Below, one piece after another: positions 21,101-31,179 of a stretch of 64,000 nucleotides of DNA. The DNA is from Ascarosepion bandense (Eukaryota > Mollusca > Cephalopoda > Sepiida > Sepiidae), in contig JBBBDQ010001155.1 in assembly GCA_037127315.1 (NCBI GenBank), forward strand, positions 93,501 to 157,500. The letters run 5' to 3'. Each line of letters begins with the position of its first letter. Position 1 is the stretch's first letter. Both the position numbers and the translations under genes were made by a program. The notes under the pieces were generated by a model. That model searched no databases and was not told the DNA's origin. It was given only the letters and a program-made list of their open reading frames with translations.

Positions 21101-21186
21101 TATATATATTAATTTTGTTATTACAATGGTTTATAAAAGCATTACGTCACTACACAAAAATATTCATGTTTCAGAATATATACAAT

Positions 21187-21974
21187 ATTAAACTCTACTC
21201 AGTATCAAGCACTCTTTATAAAAGTAAATGCTTGAACAGTAGGTTTTAACCTACATGTTCTTTCACCTTTTTTATAATATTTAGCCCCCACATTGGTAGA
21301 GCACTATCTATATTTATTTTTATTTCTTACACCAACCCAACTCAATTAAACTCTACTCAGTATCAAGCACTCTTTATAAAAGTAAATGCTTGAACAGTAG
21401 GTTTTAACCTACATGTTCTTTCACCTTTTTTATAATATTTAGCCCCCACATTGGTAGAGCACTATCTATATTTATTTTTATTTCTTACACCAACCCAACT
21501 CAATTAAACTCTACTCAGTATCAAGCACTCTTTATAAAAGTAAATGCTTGAACAGTAGGTTTTAACCTACATGTTCTTTCACCTTTTTTATAATATTTAG
21601 CCCCCACATTGGTAGAGCACTATCTATATTTATTTTTATTTCTTACACCAACCCAACTCAATTAAACTCTACTCAGTATCAAGCACTCTTTATAAAAGTA
21701 AATGCTTGAACAGTAGGTTTTAACCTACATGTTCTTTCACTTTTTTATAATATTTAGCCCCCACATTGGTAGAGCACTATCTATATTTATTTTTATTTCT
21801 TACACCAACCCAACTCAATTAAACTCTACTCAGTATCAAGCACTCTTTATAAAAGTAAATGCTTGAACAGTAGGTTTTAACCTACATGTTCTTTCACCTT
21901 TTTATAATATTTAGCCCCCACATTGGTAGAGCACTATCTATATTTATTTTTATTTCTTACACCAACCCAACTCA
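21187..21974 (+). repeat. Satellite array, five copies of a 158-bp unit
   Basis: Units start at 21,187, 21,345, 21,503, 21,661 and 21,818 (periods 158, 158, 158, 157). They are almost identical; the visible difference is one or two T/C positions in the CACCTTTTTTATAA stretch. Each unit contains a TTTATAAAAG TATA-like box and a hairpin (GAACA-GTAGGTT-TT-AACCTAC-A-TGTTC). The array ends 19 nt before the ATG of the PLE N-terminal ORF at 21,993. Confidence 0.95.
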
Positions 21975-22428
21975 AAGAAATGGTAATATCCTGTGAAACT
22001 TATCCATAAAACAATGGATTTAATTAGAAGGATGAGATGGAAAACTTATTTCTTCCTTCATAATTATAAGATTCCTAAAGAACCTGAACGTTATAGATTC
22101 AATACCAAAAAAACTACACCAGTAATTAAAAGATTATCGGATTTTGAAAATAATTTACTTGAAATAATCAACAACATCTCTTTCAACCAAAGGAAGAATT
22201 AATTCCCAAAACACCATGGCCATGTTGTTTCAAGCATAAAAACAGCTAACTTCTATAAAATTACCACTATGGATTGCACAACTTTGATAAAAAAAAAATT
22301 CAACAAAAAATTATAAAAACAAATCACTTAAGATAAATACTATAAGCAAAACTATTACTGAAAAACTCAAAATTAGTGAAAAAGTTAGTAAACTTTGTAC
22401 TAAAGAAGCTTACATAACTTTAAAAGAT

Positions 22429-22727
22429 CAGTCAGTTAAATGCCATACGTGATACACACTTGGGCGATCATGTCTCGAAAGAGACATGACTGACTGGGCA
22501 GAAGATTATCCTGCAGTAGGTTGCCATTGCTTTCTGTGGTAGACTGGTTGCCAGCCAAGGCTATAGAACCCAATTTGTCCTGTTATTTAACCCATAACTG
22601 GAAGGATTAAATAGATTAATACCTTTCCCAGGGATATTTGCGTGTAAATGAATGCAACGTATTCAATTGGAATTTCAACTCGGCTCCCCTAGTTGTCGTT
22701 TCGAGCGGATATCCACTGCACCACAAC
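22429..22727 (-). mobile_element. tRNA-derived SINE-C inserted in PLE
   Basis: Near full-length minus-strand copy. It starts with the (CAGT)n tail, includes the perfect hairpin CATGTCTC-GAAA-GAGACATG near 22,470, and ends with the tRNA head (A box reverse at ATCCACTGCACCACAACC). It interrupts the PLE between the TLKD motif and the KPNFE motif. Confidence 0.92.
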
Positions 22728-23505
22728 CAAGCCTAATTTTGAGACAAGCCTACCAAAAGTCTGCCCACTAGAATTATTACTCCAACTAGGCCAGAAAATG
22801 GTAAAATCAGTAAAATTATTCTAGAATGAATTAATAACCAAATCAAACAGAACCTTGGATTACTGCAGTGGATTAATACAACTGATATTATAAATTGGTT
22901 TTGCAATATAAAGGATAAAAACAACTGTTCTTTAATCCAATTTGACATAGTTGACTATTATCCATGAATTTCCAAAGACCCTTTAACCTTGGCACTGGAA
23001 TTTGCCACATATTATTCAGGCTTAACTCAGGACAAATATAATATTATAATGACCACCAAGACATCTATTCTTATCCCCAGTCAAGAACAATGTATAAAAA
23101 ATAATTCTGATAACCAATTTGACATTATAAAGGTGTGTTAGACTCTGTGGAATCCTCTGATCTCATTGGCTTATTTACTCTATACAATCTTGCCACACAC
23201 CAGGACATAAACACTCATGACATAGGGTTATACAGAGATGATGGACTCATGATTGTACAAAATTCCAAACACTTTAAAACCAATAAAATAAGAAAACTAA
23301 TCCATAGTGAATTCAAAAGTCTAAATCTAAAACTAATAATCAACATTAATTTAAAAGTAGTAAACTTTCTCGATGCAACACTAGACTTGGTAAATGGTAC
23401 TTATCAACCATACATAAAACCTAACAAATATCTAATATACATCTACCCAAAGTCTAATCACCCCCACAAGTATAATCAAACATATACCCTATTCCACAGA
23501 ATTTC

Positions 23506-24088
23506 TTCTTCTTCTTCTTCTATGTGCCCTGTCCCTTCAGGACGTAGGCGATCATGGATCTCCACGTCTCCCTATCCCTTGTGGCTCTTAGTATGTTTGC
23601 TCCTGTTGCTCCTGGCAACCCCCGTTCCATCATCCACCTGATCAGACTCTGCAGATATGTTATCCGCTGCCTTCCTCTGTCTCTCCTTCCTTCTATCTGA
23701 CCAGTCAGTATCAGGTTCTCCAGGCTCTCCTTCCTCATTGCATGTCCCAGGAACTTCAGTTGTCTCTTCCTGATGCTCAGCATCAATTTCCTTTTTGTTG
23801 CCATTCTTTCTAACACTTCGTCGTTGCTTGTATGCTCAGTCCACGATATCCGTAGCATCCTTCTGTAGAGCCACATTTCGGCCGCTTCCAGTTTTGTCCT
23901 CATTTTCGATGATATTGTCCAGCATTCACAGCCGTACTGAAGAACTGACATCACGTAGCAGTCTAGCACACTTTTCTTCGTTTTTATTGAGATCTTCCTG
24001 TGTGTTAGTATTTTGCTCATCTTCTGGAACGCGTCCTTTGCCATGCCAATTCGCCTTCGGATCTCCGTGTCGCACTTTCCATCTCCTC
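23506..24088 (-). mobile_element. RTE-type LINE 3' end inserted in PLE
   Basis: The minus strand keeps an open frame (24,044-23,520) for the post-RT region: MAKDAFQKMSKILTHRK, LDCYVMSVLQYGCECWT, MLRISWTEHTSNDEVLERM, RKRQLKFLGHAMRKE and GQIEGRRDRGRQRITYL. The 3' end is GGGACAGGGCACATAG followed by (GAA)n, the short microsatellite tail typical of RTE elements. The protein is very close to the 50.4 kb copy, indicating recent activity of the family. The 5' truncation lies at about 24,088. Confidence 0.9.
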
Positions 24089-24596
24089 ATTTAGAATTAG
24101 TAAAAACTCTTATAGTGAAGAAATATTTAATAAACATAAAGGTTTCTATAATAACACCCTAAAGAATAGTGGCTACAAAAAACAGGATATCAAATACATA
24201 AAAAATATAACTATAACAGGAAAAATAGAAATAGAAAAATCATTTGGGATATACTCCTTTCAACCAAATGGTTAGCACTAAATTAAGACTGAAGTTCCTC
24301 CATTTAGTTAAGGAACATTTCCTTCTAAGTAAAATTTTTAATAAAAATACCCTTAAATTAAGTTATAGTTGTACAAATAATCTAGAAAAAATCATAATAA
24401 TAATATCTTAAATCAGTACATAAATCAAAGTAACAATAACTATCCAAATAAAAAAAATAACAATAATACTAACTTATGTAATTGTTGAAATCCTAACAAT
24501 TGCTTGCTGGAAAATTGTTGTCTAACAAATTGTCTCATAATGTAATATAACTTCAATTAAAAACCCATCTATTAAAAAGGTTTACATTGGATCTAC

Positions 24597-25440
24597 TTCT
24601 TTTTCTATGTGCCCTGTCCCTTCAGGACATAGGCGATCATAGCTTTCCACATTTCCCTGTCCCTGATGGCTCTGAGCACGCCTTCTCCTGTTACACCGTG
24701 CAATCCTCGTTCCATCATACACCTGATTAGGTCCTTCAAATGTGTTATCCGCTGCTTTCCTCTGTCTCTTTTTCCCTCTATCTGGCCTGTTAGTATCAGA
24801 TTCTCCAAGCCCTCCTTTCTCATTGCATGTCCCAGGAACTTCAGCTGTCTCTTCCTGATGCTCAGTATTAATTTCCTTTTTGTTTCCATCATTTCCAAGA
24901 CCTCATCATTGCTCACATGCTCGATCCATGAGATTCACAGCATCCATCTGTAGAACCACATTTCAGTTGCTTCAAGTTTTTCCTTCATCTTTGATGGTAT
25001 TGTCCAGCATTCACTGCCATATTGAAGGATGGATATCTTGTAACAATTCAGTACTCTCTTCCTAGTTTCTAGCAAAATTGACCTGTTTCTTAATACCTTA
25101 CTCAACTTCTGGAATGCTTCCTTCGCCATACCAATTCACCTTCGGATCTTTGTGTTGCACTTTCCATCTTCTGTTATAATGCTTTCCAGGTAATTAAGTT
25201 TTTGTACCTGCTTGATTCTGGTATCCCCGACCTGTATTTGTCATTTTGGGCTGCCTTTTTTACTGATGACCATGCATTCAGTTTTTGTGCAGTTTATTTC
25301 TAGTCCTTTCTTGTTACTTTCTTCTGCTAACTTCTGTAAGAGGTCTTGTAGTTTCCTTCCTGTGTCTGCTGTCAGCACTGTATCATCTGCGTACCTTAGG
25401 TTGTTTAAATTGTGGCCTTCAGTTACGAATCCAGGCATAA
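24597..25440 (-). mobile_element. RTE-type LINE 3' end, second insertion in PLE
   Basis: Minus-strand copy extending further 5' than its neighbour. It includes the RT block NLRYADDTVLTADTGRKLQD (25,400-25,340), then KGLEINCTKTECMV, MAKEAFQKLSKVLRNRS, CYKISILQYGSECWT and the C-terminal RKRQLKFLGHAMRKE to GQIEGKRDRGKQRI. It has several frameshifts, so it is older than the 23.5 kb copy. The plus-strand sequence TACATTGGATCTAC at its left and TATTTGGGATCAAC near 25,492 may be a diverged target duplication. Confidence 0.88.
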
Positions 25441-25931
25441 GAACACTTAAAAGTCAAAAATACATGACTTAAATGGTCAAAATAAAATATATTTGGGATC
25501 AACCAAAGACACCTTTAAGACAAGGTGGTTCAATCACAAGTCTACATTCAAAATTTAAAACTTAAAAAAACTGTACAAAATTGGCAAGCCATGTGTGGAA
25601 ATTGAAATCAAAATATGGAAAAGACATAATGCGGAGTATAGTGAAAACAGCCAAGCCATTACAACGGTGGCAAAATATGTAGACTGTACCAGGAAGAAAA
25701 GTTAGTGATTATACTATTCCCAAACAAAAATGAACTATTGAATGAAAGAACAGAAATTATGACTAAGTGTAACTATAATAAAAAATACAACTATGGATGA
25801 AAATGTTATAATTTCTTGTAATTTTAAAAATTGCACGTTCAAAAATTCCCCATCATGTGAACGTTAAAAAAAAAATCACCATAACCTGACTGTTCTTGAA
25901 AAAAAAACAGTAAACAGTAAAATCAGTTATT

Positions 25932-25980
25932 GCAAATCACCTGAAGACAACATGGTAGAAACCTAGGTCACATAATAACT
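25932..25980 (+). ncRNA. Hammerhead ribozyme-like motif at PLE 3' end (family E)
   Basis: CTGAAGA (25,941-25,947) fits CUGANGA. It is followed by a shortened stem II (CAACATGGTA), GAAA (25,958-25,961), an 8-nt self-complementary stem III (ACCTAGGT, 25,961-25,968) and C25969 at the cleavage position. Stem I is weak. It lies about 140 nt after the PLE stop codon and before TAATAACTCATTTACAAATG, which is shared with the palindrome at 50.1 kb. The location supports a PLE terminal-repeat ribozyme. Confidence 0.6.
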
Positions 25981-25999
25981 CATTTACAAATGAAGAATA

Positions 26000-26935
26000 T
26001 ATATATATATATATATATACCTACTCCAGAGTGAAGATACTCTGTCTTATATCCACATGTGAATGTAGGATCTACATTCAGAAAAGGCATCAAAGTTGCA
26101 CTCCTATTGACTGACAGTAGTTGACAGTCAGAACTGAAATAATCAATAATGTTATATTTTCAAAAATTTAGTCTTGTATTTTCATTTTCAATATTATTAC
26201 AGTATTATTTTCGTTAATAAAATCTTTAGCTTCTCTCAGGCACTTGTTGCATTAAGTGATCATTAGAAATTGTTTTGCAAATTTGTATTTCTTCCGTATC
26301 ATCTAAAACAAATTCAACATGTAACCAGAGGAATTCAGCGTCCAATTCCATGTCTTTTTTACACTGCAGAATTAAATGAACAGCTAAAAAAATCAAGAAA
26401 AATGTTTCTATTTTGAATAAAAATCAAAAGCATTTAAAAACGCTAATTTTGTTTCAGTTGTTTCCATTAATTAAAATACTAACCATCATTTTTTTTTTTA
26501 AATATTGCTAAGGAGTGAAGGTAGTTAAAATAATAGAAGTGTCAAGGCAAAAAACTTGCTTTTGACACTCCAGTTTTTGTGAGTATAAAGGTTAAGGATT
26601 GCCAAATTTACTTTTGTGATTACATACTACAGTCAAGATACAAAAATAATTGTCTACTCTTAACATAAAATGTCATATGATAATCATGCATGATTGGATA
26701 AATGACAGTAGATAAGCAATACATATAATCCCCTTCCTTATCTCTCATTGGCTTGAGAGACAACAATTCCACACAGCCATCTCTGGTGAAACATCGTGAT
26801 ATTCAAGGAAGAGGATTTTTCTTTCCATTGACAATATTTCTCCTTGTTTAATATTTGCACTTGAATGATAACTTAAATGTCAAATTAGATTTAAAATATT
26901 CTACTATGATTCTGTTTCATATTTTTATGTTTATA
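26000..26935. other. No gene seen
   Basis: After a short (TA)n at 26,001-26,020 the sequence is AT-rich and looks unique; no supported feature. Confidence 0.5.
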
Positions 26936-26939
26936 GATC

Positions 26940-27100
26940 TTTTTTTTACACTCATAATGTACCAAGCATTGCCACTGTTGTGCAGGGGGTTACATAGGGA
27001 GAAAGTTATAAGAAAGTGTGACAGGTTATAGGGGGTGTCAGGAAGTGGAAAAGAGAAGGATGAGAATACCAATGAGAGTGGAGTGGACGAAGAAAGGAGC

Positions 27101-27143
<43 letters not shown>

Positions 27144-27500
27144 CAAGTTAGTGAGACAGGAGATGACTATTGACTTTACATTTAAACTCTTGGAAATTGT
27201 AACTGTCGAGAAAGCAAGTAAACGGAAGGGAATTCCACAGACAGAAAGTGCAAGCAAAGAAACTGCTGGAGTAGAATTTGCGTTTAAATTTTATTGGTTT
27301 CTCAGTAAAAGGGTGGGACCTAGTTGCTAATCTTGTGGCTCGGATATATTCATATATAGGGGGCACTAGTGAGCTAAGATTTTTGGAGCAAAAGTCATGA
27401 AAGTATTTGTAGAAGAGACGCCGGTGAAAAAGTGACTGTATCTGAGCTTCTAAGTCAAAAAATGATAAATGGTGTATTTTTAAAGATAACGTCAAATCTT
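26940..27500 (-). mobile_element. Jockey/CR1-like LINE 3' end
   Basis: Minus-strand copy with the poly(A) side at 26,940. The diverged tail (reverse of CCCCCTGCACAACAGTGGC) is followed upstream by a 3' UTR with (CT)n at 27,103-27,139 on the minus strand, then a C-terminal frame (27,495-27,148) with FYKYFHDFCSKNLSSLVPP, ATRLATRSHPFTEK and LWNSLPFTCFLDSYNFQEFK. It is 5'-truncated. Confidence 0.85.
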
Positions 27501-27534
27501 TTCATCTCTTCATATTGTTCAATTTCAGTGTTAG

Positions 27535-27722
27535 TTCAACCCACTCTTGGTCCTGACGGTAAACTTCATTTGGCAGCAAGGCCTCTGATTGGGAGGTGGT
27601 GAGAAGCATGGAACCACCTCTTAATTGCTGTTGTTCTCAGGTCCACCCTGATCTGAAGTGGTAGCAACTGGTCAGGTCCCAGCTATGGGCAAATAGTTAA
27701 CCCCCAAATTTAGGTGAAAACA
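27535..27722 (-). repeat. Dispersed repeat Y, reverse copy
   Basis: Reverse complement of the block at 8700-8865, sharing GGTTAACTATTT, GAACAACAGCAATTAAGAGG and CAGAGGCCTTGCT with extra sequence between. It ends at GTTGAACTAACACTG (minus strand). Confidence 0.65.
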
Positions 27723-27724
27723 CT

Positions 27725-28950
27725 ATGTAAGTATAAAAATACACTTTTATAGAAATATATACATAAAAATAGACTTTTATAAAAAAAATATACATTTTTG
27801 AAGGAAATATATTAGCAACAATACATTTTAAAGAAAAAATTATAACCATAACACATTTTTGAAGGGAAAAAAATTATTCTCAGCAAAACATTTTTGAATA
27901 CAAAACTAGAAGACATTTTCAGTTTTCTAAATTAAAAAAGTATAAAAACAAAAAACTCTCATTAAAATCTGACTAAATCAACCTTCTCACTGTAACTGAA
28001 CATTAAAAAAATTACGTTAAAACTCCACCTTTTTGGCATTAAATAACTCAGAGGTTGATATACCATTAAACAAAATACAAACTCAGCCCACTCAAAGAAT
28101 ACTATATAAGAATTATTGAAAAGAATAATCCTTTTCTTATAACAATCCTGATATGACTTTGCCAATAGTAAAAACAAACTTTTACAAAACATGTGTTTAA
28201 AAGTCTTATAAGAAGTAATTTTTATGCTTGAGTACAAAATCCATCAACATTTTTTAATACAAACACAAAAATGTGAAAGATGCCATTGTGAAAACTTAGG
28301 CTAATAAGAACAGTGGTAAAAATAAACTGTCTTGCTTCAAAAATGTTGGCAGAATTCTGAAAATACCAATCTGGTTATTCTATTCCACAAGGCATCTAAA
28401 ATATTTCCATAAGAACAAAAGTGTTTTGGGAATAAACAGAGAAAATTGATTGGATTGGATTGATGTTTTGATATAAGAAGATTTTGTATTCAAAAATAAT
28501 CATTGGATAGAGTTTTGGCAAGTGTCGCTCGATGAGTCGTCTTATCAAACTCTCCTCATACACCAATGTCTCCAAACATCCAAAACTAAAATAACAATAG
28601 CAGAACACAAAAGATGCTCTTCTGTCAATATTTATTAGAAGAGGACAAAAGATACAATAAGGAGAGACACAGAACATACTTAAACGTTATTTTTCTTCTT
28701 TCTTCATAATGAGTTTGTGTTTCAATGAACTCAAGAAATAACTTTTACATTTCTAAGATTCTTTTTAATTAACTGAAAATCTCTCAGAATATCAATGCAA
28801 ACATGATTTTTCTAACATAAAAATCACTTGTGATAATTTATGACTGTTCTCTGTTGCTTCAAACTGAGGAAACTAGAAACCATTACCACTAATATTTTTA
28901 TATGAAGTTAATTTTATTCATGTTGATACACTTTAAAGAAACCAAGAAAG
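27725..28950. other. No gene seen
   Basis: AT-rich sequence with imperfect ACATTTTTGAA-type repetition at 27,730-27,910. No coding or RNA feature is supported. Confidence 0.5.
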
Positions 28951-28958
28951 TTGGAGAA

Positions 28959-29263
28959 TGTTGTAGAGGAACATCCAATCCTATCCCGTAATGAATATGG
29001 TCTAGACTATAAAAGACTGTGACTAGGGGCATATGTCAGCATATGTCACTAGACAGGAGCATACGTCACTAGATGGACGCATGCATCATAGGCAGAGACA
29101 TTTTATACTTGATCGTTATTCCAGTTACAATTCGTTGATTATTCTTGTACGTCTATTGGTTTATTGTACTGTTGTATAATAAATCTCTTCCTAATCTATC
29201 TTCAGTGTTAAGTATTATTCTTACACTATTCTTTTCCCTGTTATTCCTTTCTGGGATATAACA
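28959..29263 (+). mobile_element. Solo LTR with 5-bp target duplication
   Basis: A 305-bp unit starting TGTTGTAG and ending ATATAACA, with TGTT/AACA termini. It contains TATAAAAG (29,008-29,015), an AATAAA signal (29,178-29,183) and a U3/R with repeated CATATGTCACTAGA-type motifs (29,030-29,080). It is flanked by a perfect GAGAA duplication at 28,954-28,958 and 29,264-29,268. No internal region is present, so it arose by recombination between the two LTRs of an element. Confidence 0.85.
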
Positions 29264-29268
29264 GAGAA

Positions 29269-29675
29269 AGACTAAAAATGTGCGTAATAAAAACAAGTAG
29301 AAAGTTTCAAATATTTGTTTCTTGTTCTGCACAAAAATCCTGTTTCCTTTTTTTTACAATTCTTAATCAAAATTTTTGTTGATAAGGAAATTCTTCAAAA
29401 CTCCAAAATTAAGTGAAAGACATTTTGCCATGAAATATTTTAGCAAGTATTTAGCTAAAAATTTACACCAACAAGTGCAAGAGAATATTTTTCTTTCGCA
29501 CTTCTCACATGTGTTACTGACTTTTGACTTTTCCTTTTCCTGCCAAATACGATCATCAAAACATTTAAATGAAACATCAATCCTCATCACCTGTCTTTTT
29601 GAAACATGTTCTTTTGCTATCCTTTCTCTTCGGTAATGTTTGTCAGTTTCTTTTACTCTCAAAAGCTACTTGCAG
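29269..29675. other. Unassigned; opposed ORFs and a LINE tail at the right edge
   Basis: A 99-codon frame on the minus strand (29,662-29,363) has a Cys-rich centre (NTCEKCERKIFSCTCWCKF) and a basic N-terminus; an 86-codon frame opposes it. I recognise neither, and mutual overlap argues against both. At 29,676-29,722 a fragment of the LINE tail (CTTGGGGTGAAATGATT) follows. Confidence 0.3.
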
Positions 29676-29754
29676 TTTAGTGGCTTTGTCAACTTGCTTG
29701 GGGTGAAATGATTTTTTAAAAATTTAGTGACCGGAGGACCTAAGCAGATCGATT

Positions 29755-31105
29755 TTCTTATCACTACCTAAGAAACAGGGGGCAAAGGAATGTGAACTCC
29801 AATGAACAATCAACTGAATAAGCCACATAACAAAACTCATGATCCAGCTTCTGATGAACATAGCACGCAGCAGAATCAGTCCAAAGAAAGGACAAGAACA
29901 GTATGGCTTTGTTAGTGATACCAGAACAAGGAATGCAATACTCATGCTCAGAATGTTATCTGAAAGAGGAATAGAAATGCAGAAGGACCTTTATCTGTGT
30001 TTTATAGACTATGCAAAGGCATTTGACGAAGTACACCACAAAAAATTGATAGAGATGCTTGACAACTTTCACATTTTCAGAAAAGATGTTAGGATAATCA
30101 CAAATATATATTGGTAGTAAACCACTTGCGTACAAATAGGAAGTAAGTTCAGCAGGTATACAAAAATAGAAAGGGGCGTAAGACAAGGATGTGTTTTCTC
30201 ACCGGATCTATTCAACTTATTCAACTTATACAGCAAAACAATTCTGAGAGAAATAAAATCCTTGCCAGGATTTGTCATTAGTGGCCACAATCTCAACAAT
30301 GTAAGATATGCAGATGACACAGTGCTGATAGCAGACATAGAAAGGAGAATGCAGGACCTCCTATAGAATGTAACAAAAGAAAGTAAAGAGAAAAGACTGA
30401 GCATAAAACTTCAAGAAAACTGTATGGATAGTCATTAACAAAAAGAAGACCCTGAAATGCCAACTACAGGCCAGAGAAACTAAAAGACAAATAAAACAAG
30501 TAAAGAAATTTAAATACTTGAGAAGCATACTGACAGAGGATGGAATGTGTATGTTGAGATCCAAAGACGCATTAGCATGGCCAATGACGCATTTCAAAAG
30601 CTAACCAGAGTATTGAAAGACAAGAAAATCTCATTAGAAACAAAGAAAAGAATGCTGGATTGCTATGTGATGTCTTTCCTTCTTAATGGCAGTAAATATT
30701 GGACAATCTCCTCAAGGATGAAGGAAAGGCTTCAGGCAGCAAAAATGTAGTTTTACAGAAAGATGCTGGAAATACTATAGACCGTACATGTGACTAATGA
30801 CAAGTTGCTAGAGGGGATGGAAACGAGACAAAAAGTCATACTTAATATAAGGAATAGATGAGATTTCTGGGACATAATGAGGAAAGAGGGCCTGGAGAAT
30901 TTAATACTCACAAGATGGATAGATGGAAGAGAGACAAGGGAAAGCAGTGCAAGACCTACTTGATAGGCCTCAGCAAATAGATGGCAGAGCAAGGTTTGGA
31001 AGAGATACCAAGTGGAAGAATTCTGAGAGTGACAAGAGTCAGAGTCAAGTGAAAGTCCATGATCACCTATGTTCTGAAGGGACATGGCACATGAAGAAAT
31101 AGAAG
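29755..31105 (+). mobile_element. RTE-type LINE, RT and C-terminus, decayed
   Basis: Plus-strand frames run from the RT fingers to the 3' end. They show KKQGAKECE and SHITKLMIQLLMNIARSRI, then GFVSDTRTRNAILMLRMLSE, LCFIDYAKAFDEVHHKKLIE, RGVRQGCVFSPDLFNL, NNVRYADDTVLIADIERR, MANDAFQKLTRVLKDKKIS and LDCYVMSFLLNGSKYWTIS. The end has the GAAGGGACATGGCACATGAAG tail. Frameshifts and stops (for example after IYW near 30,117) make it non-functional. The catalytic YADD is preserved. Confidence 0.88.
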
Positions 31106-31179
31106 AAATATAAAGTGAGAAAAAATGTTTCTCCAATCAATAAACAGAGGAATTACATACATGCAAGTATATCTCTGTT

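Larger units (their letters stand above)
21990..25800 (+). pseudogene. Penelope-like element (RT plus GIY-YIG), split by three insertions
   Basis: PLE coding remains in order on the plus strand. The N-terminus at 21,993-22,200 has MDLIRRMRWKTYFFL, ERYRFNTKKTTPVIK and FENNLLEIINNI. The RT follows at 22,740-23,460: TRPENGKISKIIL, INNQIKQNLGLLQW, IQFDIVDYYP (block A Asp) and GLYRDDGL (catalytic DD). After the first RTE insertion come SYSEEIFNKHKGFY and FQPNG/TKLRLKFLHLVKEHF, then a degraded cysteine cluster near 24,480. After the second insertion come DTFKTRWFNHK-type GIY-YIG residues and the C-terminal PNKNELLNERTEIMTKCNYN, with a stop near 25,800. Several frameshifts exist. Insertions: SINE-C 22,429-22,727; RTE 23,506-24,088; RTE 24,597-25,440. 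A hammerhead motif follows at 25,941. Confidence 0.88.

Noticed and set aside
21187..21974. CRISPR-like array
   Set aside because: Repeats are contiguous 158-bp monomers without unique spacers in an animal genome; it is a satellite.
29363..29662. Cys-containing 99-codon minus-strand ORF as a host exon
   Set aside because: No splice signals were evident, an opposed ORF covers it, and no family was recognised.
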